A stretch of 64,000 nucleotides of DNA from Candidatus Kapaibacterium sp. (GTDB lineage Bacteria > Bacteroidota > Ignavibacteria > Kapaibacteriales > UBA2268). The notes below the pieces were generated by a model. It was given only the letters and a program-made list of their open reading frames with translations. It had not been told where the DNA came from and did no database searches. The DNA is taken from assembly GCA_937927515.1 (NCBI GenBank), contig CALBDO010000006.1:107031-171030 (forward strand). Reading direction: 5' to 3'. Every line of letters begins with the position of its first letter. Positions within the stretch are counted from its first letter, which is position 1. The position numbers were made by a program, and so were the translations under genes. Shown here one piece after another: positions 27,801 to 36,212 of the stretch.

Positions 27801-28375
27801 GTGCCATTTCTACAGAAATTAGTTTCAATTATTCCTTAATGGAGCCAATAGGCGCTACACCCAGAGGAACAATCAATATTCAAAGTAATACTAACACTAT
27901 TAAAATAGATAATTTGCCTCTTTATCCAATCAATTCAGATTCGGCTATTGCTTTGCTACAATTTAGAGCTAAACTTGGCAATAGTCCTCAGACTAATATT
28001 GATTTATCTAACACCAAAACAACTAAAGGCTTGGTTATTTTTGCTGAAAAACCCGGAAAATTAACAATTAAGAACATATGTAATAATGGTGGCTTACGAC
28101 TTTTTGAACCAAATCCCAATACTGTTTTCTTTCTATACGCAGAGCCTGGAACTAATCAGTTGTTTGTTAAATTTACACCAAGAGAAATATCACGTCATAG
28201 ACTAACTATAACCGATTTACTCGGTAACGTTGTTGAAAAATTAGAATTCGAAGAAACGGACTATTCAGAAAAACAACTTGTAATTAACTTTTCAAATTCA
28301 GTTACAGGAATATACATTGTTAGATTAGAGAGCTTATCAAGTGTCTTAACTCAGAAGTTTTTCTGGTTAAAGTAG
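24812..28375 (+). CDS. T9SS-exported protein with von Willebrand A domain and ASPM/SPD-2/Hydin-like repeats
   Basis: The start is the ATG at 24812, which follows GGAGG at 5 bases and begins a normal signal peptide; an upstream in-frame ATG at 24767 overlaps the previous gene and lacks both. The product has 1187 residues. A VWA domain (about 84-285) keeps the metal-ion MIDAS motif: Asp92-x-Ser94-x-Ser96, a GTD loop and FLTDGK. About six 90-residue beta-sandwich units of the 'choice-of-anchor D'/Hydin type follow (phrases such as IRNTGALNLEI and NIGNVDLTL recur), then cohesin-like strands and a T9SS C-terminal domain ending FWLK. It is likely a surface protein for metal-dependent binding. Coupling with the OmpA gene suggests a shared complex. 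Confidence 0.85.
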   Translation: MYRFKILLLVVFLNFSLFYKLYPQKIEITDVFPETYPTILLEFKVWDKDGNEIRNYTTNDLQVLENSITRAIQSVSCPPAGQTKFSLILTIDISYSMSEPSTIPGKTKMDVVREAARNAIKSLPKDSTRWEAAITLFDYENELIRDFTNSKWWLNKGLDTFLLNPRSGTDYNAAFLYSWTGRPGALLVAQKAKYKPVVIFLTDGKHEGRASPPPSRVNVWVSGILDSARKYNVTIYAITLGFPVPAELNAICNGTPYGQAYQSVPSQEELSNLYSDILNTIGTIGPPAPCKIRFTSDCSAGNVQVIYKPFAVVDSFKYSVPTKFLPYLEVQDRTISFVNQKDPYEKNVTLKARNNFVRIEPPGVSSPFNNVTVVDWGGAPPPFNLEKDSTRNIKVSIAPFSDSLYHSYNFTFTTSACDGNQATVNSGWIYAVDVDCGSGVVGQTKTLSQKTIFCNNWTEPLTIYTVRVAGGNESDFKLLGGTTNIIVQPLSCLNFDVAFTPSDASNRESKLIFDTQKGRFESRIYGNGSGFPEISTISSLQFPTLDCRRQVLDTAIVIRNTGALNLEITKFEITGPNASDFSFVPANPGQVTIPPNEQYVVTIRCSPNTKGNLSATLIVTSNAHNFPALNIPITAFNADYSFSPSVETIDFGVLCPNEDSIIDLEIRNIGNVDLTLTFDANSPFGVFPSNVLNISKGTSNNVKVSFKSPTEGNFTSEMSILEPHCNVIKKIQLKAIVLAPKIDRQPISISGVVGVPKDTYITIKNITNRELIIISANFTDMQLTILSPNLPWTIPPMSSLQIAVRFNPQSSGQVNAYLKLLGAPCDFIDSILFTSNPIASRATISIENHKGLIGEVITIPILIKNGTMLDQSGTTRIRTKVNYDESLLKFIGTNPFVDATQSPNSLFLNNIPFSPNVTNLLNIQFEVLNSATTQTVLDINSTETIDGWITFTEQDGLFEVLPSSAEISAGEVEVNTGEDFFLPIYLKNVKNLTNFHGAISTEISFNYSLMEPIGATPRGTINIQSNTNTIKIDNLPLYPINSDSAIALLQFRAKLGNSPQTNIDLSNTKTTKGLVIFAEKPGKLTIKNICNNGGLRLFEPNPNTVFFLYAEPGTNQLFVKFTPREISRHRLTITDLLGNVVEKLEFEETDYSEKQLVINFSNSVTGIYIVRLESLSSVLTQKFFWLK

Positions 28376-28407
28376 TTTTTTGTTTTATTAATTAATGAGG
28401 TTGTTTT

Positions 28408-28971
28408 ATGAAACATTTTATGATTTTATTGCTTTTACTCAGCTTTTGCGTTTCAACCAGTGAATTATTTTCTCAGCGAGCGAAAAGTTCGTTTTCGACA
28501 ACAATGTTGGGAGGCGAACTTGGTATCGGCATACCTACCGGAGACTTTGCAGACGCTGTTAATACAGGTTTTGGACTTAATGGAGTTTTCTCCTATTTTT
28601 TACAAAGAGATTTGTTGCTCACTGGAACATTAGGCTATTGGTCTTTTGGAAAGAGCCAAGGTGGCATCGACTTAACCTTTACAACGATACCTTTGAATGT
28701 CGGCTTAGACTTTCGTTTTGGTACAACCAATGTCATTCCTTACATCGGTGCAGAAACATTTCTATTTTTCAACACTGCAAAGTTGAAATACTTAGGTGTG
28801 TCCGATTCTGAGAGTGAAACAAAATTTGGCTTTGTTCCTCATTTTGGTTTTGCTTACAAGATAAATCCAACTTTAGAATTTAGGGGAACCTTGAAATATC
28901 ATATTATATTTACAGAAGGCAGCAATACAACTTTTCTAGGTATAATGTTCGGTCTTCACTCATCCATTTAA
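28408..28971 (+). CDS. Small outer membrane beta-barrel protein
   Basis: The 187-residue protein has a signal peptide (about 1-22, ending LFSQ) and a mature part of alternating hydrophobic strands typical of the OmpW/opacity-like 8-strand barrel: GGELGIGIPTGDF opens it, TLGYWSFG, VGLDFRFG and PYIGAETFLFF are strands, and LKYHIIF and MFGLH close it. It lies 32 bases after the VWA protein on the same strand and has GAGG before its start, so it is probably the third gene of the OmpA-VWA-barrel unit. It may anchor or space the other two at the outer membrane. No specific function is known. Confidence 0.75.
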   Translation: MKHFMILLLLLSFCVSTSELFSQRAKSSFSTTMLGGELGIGIPTGDFADAVNTGFGLNGVFSYFLQRDLLLTGTLGYWSFGKSQGGIDLTFTTIPLNVGLDFRFGTTNVIPYIGAETFLFFNTAKLKYLGVSDSESETKFGFVPHFGFAYKINPTLEFRGTLKYHIIFTEGSNTTFLGIMFGLHSSI

Positions 28972-29018
28972 AATTTAGTTTTAAAAAGGAAATGGGTTTA
29001 TTACCTTAGTCTGGTTAG

Positions 29019-30266
29019 TTAAATAATTATTCCTGCGATTGTAGCTGTTAATAAGTTTGTTAATGCACCTACTATCATTGCCTTGAAGCCGAGTTGAACA
29101 ACTTCGGAGCGACGCTCGGGTACAAGAGCCCCGATGCCACCAATTTGAATTGCAATAGAGCCAAGATTTGCAAAGCCACACAAAGCAAATGTTGCAAGGT
29201 CTATTGTCCTTTGCGATAGAGCGCCACTTCTAATTAGTGCAGACAAATCTGCATATGCTATAAATTCGTTTATGCTTATTTTTGTTCCTAAAAGGCTGGC
29301 AAAAGTTTGTGCTTCGCTCGAAGGCACTCCAACAATGTATGCAAAAGGTAGAAAAAGATACCCAAATATTTCCTTTAAGCTTTTAGGAAAGTAAACACCA
29401 ATTGGCTCGAGCCATTGATGAACTAATTGCAAACCAGCGTCTGCTATGGCTATGAGTGATATGAATGCAATTAACATTGCTACAACATTTATTGCAAGTT
29501 TCATTCCGTCGCCGGCTCCCTGAGTAATTGCATCCAATATGTTCTTGGTCTCTGGTACAGATATCCTCTTGACCTCCTTTATGTCTTTCACAGAGCTTTT
29601 GGGTTCTATGACAATTTTTGAGAGCATTAAACTGCCGGGAGCAGATATTAAGCTTGCAGTAATTAGTATCACTGGAGAAATGCCCATTTGTATGTATGCT
29701 GCCATTACACCGCCAGCAATGGTTGCAAAGCCACCACACATTATCGAAAACAACTCCGAGCGAGTTGCATTATGTAGATAATGCCTAACAAGCAATGGTG
29801 CCTCGGTTTGTCCTAAAAATACATTGCTTGCAGCAGAGAGAGATTCAACCCCGCTTGTTCCCATTGTTTTATTCATTATCCAAGCCATTGCATATACAAT
29901 TCTTTGTATTATTCCGTATCGATATAATATTGACACAAAAGCAGAGAAAAAGATAATGGTCGATGAAATAATTATAGCAAATTGATAACCAAAAGTGTTT
30001 TGATATTCAGGCTTGCTTGCGTTTCCAAAAACAAATTCAGCCCCTTTTTTGCTGAAATCTAAAAATTCCGCAACCCGCTCGCCCATCCATCTAAATGCCA
30101 TTACTCCAATTGGAACGTAAAGAACAATCAAAGCAAATGCAAACTGCAAAAGTAAACCCCAAAGCACAACACGAAAAGGAAATCTTCTTTTGTTCTCAGA
30201 CAATAGATAGCAAACTAAAAAGATTATTATTATTCCTAATAAGCTTATTAATTTTGTCCTCATCAT
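29019..30266 (-). CDS. Concentrative nucleoside transporter (NupC/CNT family)
   Basis: The protein has an N-terminal helix group (about 1-100), a gate region and a C-terminal core, giving about 10 membrane helices. The CNT signature GQTEAPLLVRHYL (in the first half) and the helix-tip motif NEFIAYADL and GFANLGSIAIQIGGIGALVPERR (in the C-terminal half) are visible. Family members import nucleosides with Na+ or H+. I choose the start at 30266 (MRTKL...), which puts the first helix at the N-terminus; an ATG at 30284 is possible and would add six residues. The gene stands alone between opposed neighbours; no nucleoside phosphorylase or kinase lies next to it, although a PfkB-type (adenosine-kinase-like) gene lies 8 kb away. 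Confidence 0.92.
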   Translation of the reverse strand: MMRTKLISLLGIIIIFLVCYLLSENKRRFPFRVVLWGLLLQFAFALIVLYVPIGVMAFRWMGERVAEFLDFSKKGAEFVFGNASKPEYQNTFGYQFAIIISSTIIFFSAFVSILYRYGIIQRIVYAMAWIMNKTMGTSGVESLSAASNVFLGQTEAPLLVRHYLHNATRSELFSIMCGGFATIAGGVMAAYIQMGISPVILITASLISAPGSLMLSKIVIEPKSSVKDIKEVKRISVPETKNILDAITQGAGDGMKLAINVVAMLIAFISLIAIADAGLQLVHQWLEPIGVYFPKSLKEIFGYLFLPFAYIVGVPSSEAQTFASLLGTKISINEFIAYADLSALIRSGALSQRTIDLATFALCGFANLGSIAIQIGGIGALVPERRSEVVQLGFKAMIVGALTNLLTATIAGIII

Positions 30267-30562
30267 TATATGCAAAAAATTCAAAAGTAACCAAAAGTGT
30301 TATTTTTTCAAAATGTTCTCTTAATATTATCAAGCCTGTCTTTGTATTTCCTATTTGTTCATTTGTTTCTCGTTGAAATTTGGGCTTTTTAAGACTTTCG
30401 GTTATTGTTTTGGCAATATATCAGTATAGTTTATAATTGAGGAATTGAAAAAGTACACTTTTAAGGTTATTGTAATTTATAGTAGTTGTCTAAAAATGGT
30501 TTCGAATTTTCAGTGGCTAAAATTATATTAAAAACTATTGAATAAATCAGTACGCTTAGATA

Positions 30563-32509
30563 TTAATTTACTTTAATAAATTTTGAATTAAATACACTGT
30601 TCTTCGAAAAAATTTGAATATGATAAACACCAGATGGTAATCTACTGACATCAATCTTGTACTGGTCGAGAGTATTTAAATAGTCGTATTCAATAACAGT
30701 TCTTCCATAATTATCCTTGATTGTCAAAGATGATAATTCTATTGATGAGTGTATGACCAAGATATCTAATACTGGGTTTGGAAAGATGTAAATATTAGAC
30801 TCGGATAATTCCACGGTATTGTAATAAAAGTCGTATGGGTCGGACATTTCAGATTTACAACCGAATTCATTAGTTACTTGGACGTAATAAAGTCCAGGAT
30901 CTTCAACTTGTAATGAGTCTGCGTTGGCATTTGGTATTGGCTGGTCGAAAAAATACCATTGGTTACCATTCTTAGAGCTTGAATAAAGCGTATAGCCTTT
31001 TCGTGTAATAATTGGTTTATCTGGTTTTGGGTTTATTTTTACGAGGATTTTGCTAGAATCTAAGCATTTTCCGTTTTGAAGTGTTTGGATTATTTTAACT
31101 TCGCCACTTCCAGCACTGCGCCAATGAATTGTTATAGAATTCTTTGCGGTATCGATATTCAGAATCTCGCCATTGACAACGTTCCAAGAAGAGTTGACAC
31201 CTGGTCGAATTGGGCTTGTGTATTCTTCTATATCATTTTCGCAAACCGAGGCTTTACCAGAAATTACTGGATTGAGCCCTTTGTAAATCCTAATATTCTT
31301 TCGATTATCAGCCCCAATCAATGCTGGACTGGTTGAAATCACTCTTACTCGGTACAAAATACCGGTTGATACATTATTGGGAATTCGTCCTCTAATTGTT
31401 CCACTCGTTTGACTTTGTACTCGTCCAAGTTCAATTGGATTCTGGAAGGAGCCAGAATTATCGGATAGCTGAGCAATAAATGTATTATCTGGATTAAATT
31501 GTGTAATTGTCTGGTACTGAATTAATATCTCGTTACCAGTACAGTATTCGCCTTCGACAAATGTGGATATTTCATACTCTTTGCCGTAGAAAACTCCATT
31601 ACCCCAAGTGGATATAAATAATTCGCGAGTGGGGAGTGTTACAATTCCAGTTGCGTATGGATTATAGAGCCCATCGTTGACTTCTTCCCAATTTACTCCA
31701 GCATCCTTTGAACGGAGCACTCCTTTTCCGTAAGTAGCTACAAAAACAACATTCTGTGGCGATACAGTTATTCTGTAAATAGCCGTGTTGGCAGAAAAAT
31801 ATACCTGCGTCCAATTAACTCCATTGTTTGTTGATTTGAAAATATATCCGTTGTTTGTACCAGCATAAATATTACCAGAGGAGTCGACAGCAAGTGTATT
31901 AATATTGGTATTGTTTTTCAAATCAGCATCAACTTTGCCCCAAAAGTCAAACATTTGGGTGGCGCGGTAAAGACCAGAGGTAGTACCTACAAGTACAAAA
32001 CCATCGTTTTTTGCCAAAATACAATTTACACTTTTGTTTTTAAAATCGTTTTGCATCTGGCTCCAACTTCGACCAAAATTGGTCGAAATAAATAGACCAT
32101 TGTAAAGAGTGCCGACCAGCAACTTTTTGTCTTTGGTGACCGCAAGAGCATTGATGTACGTGTCGAAAAGCCCTTCATTAAATGATTCCCAGTTGTTTCC
32201 ATTGTCGGTTGTTCTAAATACACCAGCCAACGTTCCTGCATACATAGTGTCGGCAACATTTAGAAAAGCGAAGATTTGCAAGTTTGAAAGCCCGTTGTTC
32301 TTAGTTGACCAGCTTTGGCCCTTGTTTGTTGAAACGTAGACACCAGAGCCGAAAGTTCCAGCATAGATTGCGTTATTGGTGCCGATATGAACAAGATTGA
32401 CATTTCCCGATAGGGAAAAGTCGGTCGTCTGCCAAATAATTGTTTGGGGGATTATGTCGTATTGTACAAAGAAGATTAAAATGGAAACAATGTAAATTAA
32501 AACTTTCAT
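30563..32509 (-). CDS. Secreted beta-propeller protein with T9SS C-terminal sorting domain
   Basis: The 648-residue protein has a signal peptide (about 1-20). Repeats of BNR/two-component-propeller type follow (about 30-310): phrases such as GVYVSTNKGQSWS, GVFRTTDNGNNWE, GLFISTNFGRSWS and YIFKSTNNGVNW recur every 40-50 residues. Beta-sandwich modules follow (about 325-560; one Ig-like, WNVVNGEILNI, resembling a PKD-like domain), and then a T9SS type A domain (IYIFPNPV ... GVYHIQIFSK). It should be secreted or surface linked. The gene lies 11 bases downstream of porD on the same strand, a helpful link, since PorD is part of the T9SS itself. Confidence 0.86.
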   Translation of the reverse strand: MKVLIYIVSILIFFVQYDIIPQTIIWQTTDFSLSGNVNLVHIGTNNAIYAGTFGSGVYVSTNKGQSWSTKNNGLSNLQIFAFLNVADTMYAGTLAGVFRTTDNGNNWESFNEGLFDTYINALAVTKDKKLLVGTLYNGLFISTNFGRSWSQMQNDFKNKSVNCILAKNDGFVLVGTTSGLYRATQMFDFWGKVDADLKNNTNINTLAVDSSGNIYAGTNNGYIFKSTNNGVNWTQVYFSANTAIYRITVSPQNVVFVATYGKGVLRSKDAGVNWEEVNDGLYNPYATGIVTLPTRELFISTWGNGVFYGKEYEISTFVEGEYCTGNEILIQYQTITQFNPDNTFIAQLSDNSGSFQNPIELGRVQSQTSGTIRGRIPNNVSTGILYRVRVISTSPALIGADNRKNIRIYKGLNPVISGKASVCENDIEEYTSPIRPGVNSSWNVVNGEILNIDTAKNSITIHWRSAGSGEVKIIQTLQNGKCLDSSKILVKINPKPDKPIITRKGYTLYSSSKNGNQWYFFDQPIPNANADSLQVEDPGLYYVQVTNEFGCKSEMSDPYDFYYNTVELSESNIYIFPNPVLDILVIHSSIELSSLTIKDNYGRTVIEYDYLNTLDQYKIDVSRLPSGVYHIQIFSKNSVFNSKFIKVN

Positions 32510-32520
32510 TGGACACCTTT

Positions 32521-33456
32521 TTAATTTTTAAATTTACCTTGAAATGAATCCTGATACAACATTGTGTTCTTTGGGTCTAAATACATTAAATTTTTTAAAA
32601 GGCCTTCATCTTTATATCCATTGAATAATGTTGCTATGGTTTGACAATGAGTATCGAAAAATAGCTGTATTAGAAGGCTAGGTTCGGTTATCTTGTTTCT
32701 TTTAAATGAAGCCATATTTTCAATAACGCTGATAATATTTTTCAGCGCTTCGTCCTTATTGAATGCAAGTTTGTCAATGCCGTCGACATAAAATGAAAAG
32801 AATAACCGTCTTAATGGATAATATCTTGGGTCGTTCAATTCTTGAACAATGTTGTATTTTGTATAACTGCCAGGCTCGACATTTGTTTCGAAACCTGGGG
32901 CTTGCTGTGCTGCACCAAGGAGCAACAAATTTTTTGCTTTATCAAATGAAGAATTACCACCGAGTTCCTCGTATGTATCTTTATCATATCCAATTATCAA
33001 AAGCATATAAAAATCGATGTAAGAAGTGAAATAATCAAAGCGCATTGGATTGTATGTTAAATTTGCACCAAATGAATATTCGAATTTCCAATTAGTTTCA
33101 GTTATCATTAGTGTTGGAATTGTTGCTTGTAATTCGTTTTCAGGATTATCTATGTACCTTCTTGCAACGATTACCATCTTTGCGAAATACCGATTATTCC
33201 CTCCGGACAAAAAGTAAATGTTAATATCAACGGGTATTGGTTCTCCCTCCCATTCTTCAGATGTGAATTTTTGATTGTTGATGTAATTTTCTAGATCATT
33301 TTTAAATGTATTTAAGTATTGTTTTGCTTCGAAAGATAGGAGCTCGGTATTCACAGTGACATTTGCCTTTATCTCTTGAGCATAAGAGGGTAAATATAAA
33401 TGGGGATTTAGGAGACAAATTATAATAATTAGCTTGAACAAACAGACTTTTTTCAT
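32521..33456 (-). CDS. porD: Type IX secretion system component PorD (DUF4835)
   Basis: The 311-residue protein has a signal peptide (about 1-25) and matches the DUF4835/PorD family pattern as I know it: an N-terminal EIKANVTVNTE strand, the LSFEAKQYLNTFKNDLENYINNQKFT stretch, then PVDINIYFL, ARRYI and the FDYFTSYIDFYMLLIIGYDKDTYEELGG block. PorD is needed for T9SS function in Porphyromonas gingivalis and Flavobacterium; its molecular role is not well understood. It sits immediately upstream of a T9SS cargo gene and in the same operon. Other T9SS core genes (porK, L, M, N, sprA) are absent here, so they must be elsewhere. Confidence 0.85.
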   Translation of the reverse strand: MKKVCLFKLIIIICLLNPHLYLPSYAQEIKANVTVNTELLSFEAKQYLNTFKNDLENYINNQKFTSEEWEGEPIPVDINIYFLSGGNNRYFAKMVIVARRYIDNPENELQATIPTLMITETNWKFEYSFGANLTYNPMRFDYFTSYIDFYMLLIIGYDKDTYEELGGNSSFDKAKNLLLLGAAQQAPGFETNVEPGSYTKYNIVQELNDPRYYPLRRLFFSFYVDGIDKLAFNKDEALKNIISVIENMASFKRNKITEPSLLIQLFFDTHCQTIATLFNGYKDEGLLKNLMYLDPKNTMLYQDSFQGKFKN

Positions 33457-33527
33457 TTTTAAACTTTATAATGCAAAAACTAAATTTACACAATTTTTTT
33501 TAAATTCAATTTCTAATTTTTTAAAAC

Positions 33528-34304
33528 GTGGCAAAATTTGTATTAACTTTTATTGCTACAGTAGTTATAACATTTGCACAAGATACATACTCTGTTGTTC
33601 CAATTAGAGTTTGTTCTGATAAATTTTCTTTCTTGCCATTTGATATACATAACCCATTAAATTTAAAGTACAAGACCTCAACAAGGGCAAGTTTTTATAT
33701 CACACCATCTAAATTTTTAATTTCAGAGCTACATTCTTATGGTTGTTACGTGGATTTTGATTTGCCTTTTACGACTCGTGGTTCATTTCTTATGGAGGGT
33801 ATCAAAGCAAGAAAGTTTTCTTACTCAAATTTCAAATTTTCCATTCAAACAGATTTTTTCGATAAGTTCAATTTTGCAACCTCTATTGCTGGAAATTTGC
33901 TGAGCATATCTGGATTAGGACAAAAATTCTTTACTCGAGGTGATTTTTTTGTAGAATACCAGCCGTCGGATAATTTGATTGTCTCTTTTGCTTATAAAAA
34001 TCCATTTAATATAGATTCTCATAGCCAACAGTCAACTGCTTTTGGTTTTCAATATACATTTTGGAATTTGTTGACAGTTGGATACACTACCAATATTAAT
34101 TTGGGGCTTTATGCATCAAACAATTTCTATTTTACATTTTCACCTTTTGAGAGAATTTCATGTGATATCGATATACAAACTATCCCGCAGGCTATTACTT
34201 TGTCGGTTGGTTATGAGTTCAATGATTTTAATCTATCACTGTTTTTACAGTACAATAACAAATTGTTACTTTCTCAGACAATTTGTTTAACTATAACCTT
34301 TTAG
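33528..34304 (+). CDS. Predicted outer membrane beta-barrel protein, unknown function
   Basis: The 258-residue protein is read from a GTG at 33528. It has a signal peptide (about 1-18, ending TFAQ) and a mature region of repeated amphipathic strands ending in the aromatic residue Phe (LTITF), the usual outer-membrane insertion signal. There are no recognisable motifs of a named family; the lengths of its strands and loops are in the range of a 12-14 strand barrel. The next gene starts 3 bases after its stop and also uses GTG, so both are coupled. Its size and pairing suggest it accompanies the HhH-type barrel downstream, perhaps as a partner channel; that is inference. Confidence 0.65.
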   Translation: MAKFVLTFIATVVITFAQDTYSVVPIRVCSDKFSFLPFDIHNPLNLKYKTSTRASFYITPSKFLISELHSYGCYVDFDLPFTTRGSFLMEGIKARKFSYSNFKFSIQTDFFDKFNFATSIAGNLLSISGLGQKFFTRGDFFVEYQPSDNLIVSFAYKNPFNIDSHSQQSTAFGFQYTFWNLLTVGYTTNINLGLYASNNFYFTFSPFERISCDIDIQTIPQAITLSVGYEFNDFNLSLFLQYNNKLLLSQTICLTITF

Positions 34305-34307
34305 TCG

Positions 34308-36212
34308 GTGAGGAGCCTTGTATTTTGTGTAATTTTGATTCACTTATTGAATAATCCCTTGTCCGTTTGTCAAACGGATTTACCTTATCTTTTAGAACTT
34401 TTTTATGAAGAGACTGGTAAATTTCACACAATTGATGAGATTGAGACATTTCTTAAATATCCAATCGTGCTTAATAGGGATAATTTGCAGCAAATCTCGG
34501 AACTGTTAGGAACAAGTAAAAAAACTGCCAATCGTATAGTGACATTAGCGAGAGGTAATTTAACTATTGATGAAATATGCGATTCCTTGAATTTGCTTGC
34601 TTCCCAATGTGAACTATTGAAATATTGTACAACGATTGAGAAAAATCCAGCAAGTAAACATAGGATAGAGAAAGCTTATAGTTTAGAACTTAAATCCAGA
34701 CTCTACACAAGATTTGAAAAAGATAGTAGTTTCCTTGGAAATTACTGGGATTCATATCAAAGTATTCGTTTTCGATTAATGAACTTTTATTTTGGTACCT
34801 CATTAAGCAAAGATGCTGGTGAACAGTCTTACCTTGATAATAAAAAATTTTTTGCACAATATAAGGACCATAATTATTCTCTTGTTCTTGGACGGTTTAC
34901 TTGTAAGAGCTTCTTGGGCAACATTCTCGGCGAACCATATGGAACTCGCAAAGGAGCAAGCATTTTGTTTTCCTCTTCCTCAAATCTAACTAAATTGAAG
35001 CCAACATTGAGTGCTTTGGAATACGGAACTTTCAATGGACTTGCTTTTGCCACTGATATCCCATTGATACAATCTGCAACATTAAGCATTAATGGGTTTA
35101 TTTCGGACATCAGCAGAGCTGGTACCTACGATACTTCGCAAAACAAGATTACATCGGTCTATATCTCGGATTATTTTCGCACAGCAAATGAATTGAGTAA
35201 AAAAAATGCACTTAAAGAGAGATGCTATTTTGTACAATTTATTTCAAGTTTCTCTTCTACAAAAGTTGGTTATTCTTCTTTCTTTTTGAAGTATGACAAG
35301 CCAATTGAAACCTTATCAAACAAATTTATATATGGTACCAGCAATTTTTACAACTCTTTTTATTTCGAGCATACTGTGCTGAATAGCTTAAAAATTTTGG
35401 GAGAAACATCATTCGATAGAGGAAAAAACTTTGGAATGGTTAGCGGAGTAAGTTTATTTTTGAAAAAATTTTCCTCGGTATTAAATTTTAGATACTTTTC
35501 TCCTAATTTTAGGTCTCCTTTTGGGTCTATACTTGGCGAGAATTCATATCCAAATAATGAGTTTGGAATTTTATATTCTTGTGAAATCTCCAGCCGAAAC
35601 GTAGATATAAATTTTTACGCAGATTTTTTTAAATCTATCGTAAACACAAAATACTTGCAAGTTCCTTTTTATGGACAAGAAATCTTTATTCAATCTATTT
35701 TTAGACCATTTCCCAGATTTTCAACAAGGTTCAGAATTGGAATCAAAGAGAAGACAGATTATGTTTACAATCCACAAAGAACTTATCAAATACCTTATCA
35801 AAGGTCATCTTATAAAATTTTGCTCGAGAATAAGTTCGTTCCCTTTGCTAATTTCAAAACAAGTTTTAGAGTGGATTTTGTTTATTTAAATCACAAAAGT
35901 TTTCTACCAAATGAATCTGGCTTTCACTTCTCACTGCATTGTGAGTATAATAATCCTAAAGTTTTAAAAATAGGTTCAAGGATTAATTATTTTTCAACCG
36001 AGAGTTATAGTTCAGCAATTTACTTCTTTGATATAGTTGCTCCAGAATATATGTACTCTGTACCATTTTATGGAACAGGATTGCGTATGTCCTCGTGGAT
36101 AGGTAAGAAGCTCTGGGATTCGATGGAAATATTCTTCCGTTACCATTATGAACCCAAGAGTAGAAATAAAAATTTTGTTTTGGGACAACTCAATCTCACT
36201 TATTCTCTTTGA
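34308..36212 (+). CDS. Outer membrane protein with helix-hairpin-helix-like N-terminal region
   Basis: The 634-residue protein has a signal peptide (about 1-22), then a helical segment (about 25-110) whose pattern of short helix-hairpin-helix units (IETFLKYPIVLNRDNLQQISELLGTSKKTANRIVTLARGNLTIDEICDSLN) resembles the N-terminal HhH repeats found in Bacteroidota HhH/ComEA-like proteins. The rest (about 130-634) is a beta-barrel of alternating strands. HhH units bind DNA non-specifically, so a role in DNA handling at the outer membrane is a hypothesis only. The start is a GTG at 34308, three bases after the previous gene. The 3' end overlaps the convergent hydrolase gene by 17 bases. Confidence 0.6.
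   Translation: MRSLVFCVILIHLLNNPLSVCQTDLPYLLELFYEETGKFHTIDEIETFLKYPIVLNRDNLQQISELLGTSKKTANRIVTLARGNLTIDEICDSLNLLASQCELLKYCTTIEKNPASKHRIEKAYSLELKSRLYTRFEKDSSFLGNYWDSYQSIRFRLMNFYFGTSLSKDAGEQSYLDNKKFFAQYKDHNYSLVLGRFTCKSFLGNILGEPYGTRKGASILFSSSSNLTKLKPTLSALEYGTFNGLAFATDIPLIQSATLSINGFISDISRAGTYDTSQNKITSVYISDYFRTANELSKKNALKERCYFVQFISSFSSTKVGYSSFFLKYDKPIETLSNKFIYGTSNFYNSFYFEHTVLNSLKILGETSFDRGKNFGMVSGVSLFLKKFSSVLNFRYFSPNFRSPFGSILGENSYPNNEFGILYSCEISSRNVDINFYADFFKSIVNTKYLQVPFYGQEIFIQSIFRPFPRFSTRFRIGIKEKTDYVYNPQRTYQIPYQRSSYKILLENKFVPFANFKTSFRVDFVYLNHKSFLPNESGFHFSLHCEYNNPKVLKIGSRINYFSTESYSSAIYFFDIVAPEYMYSVPFYGTGLRMSSWIGKKLWDSMEIFFRYHYEPKSRNKNFVLGQLNLTYSL

Noticed and set aside
30285..30562. Possible regulatory RNA between the nucleoside transporter and the beta-propeller cargo
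   Set aside because: No convincing stem, terminator or coding frame is present; only short AT-rich direct repeats.
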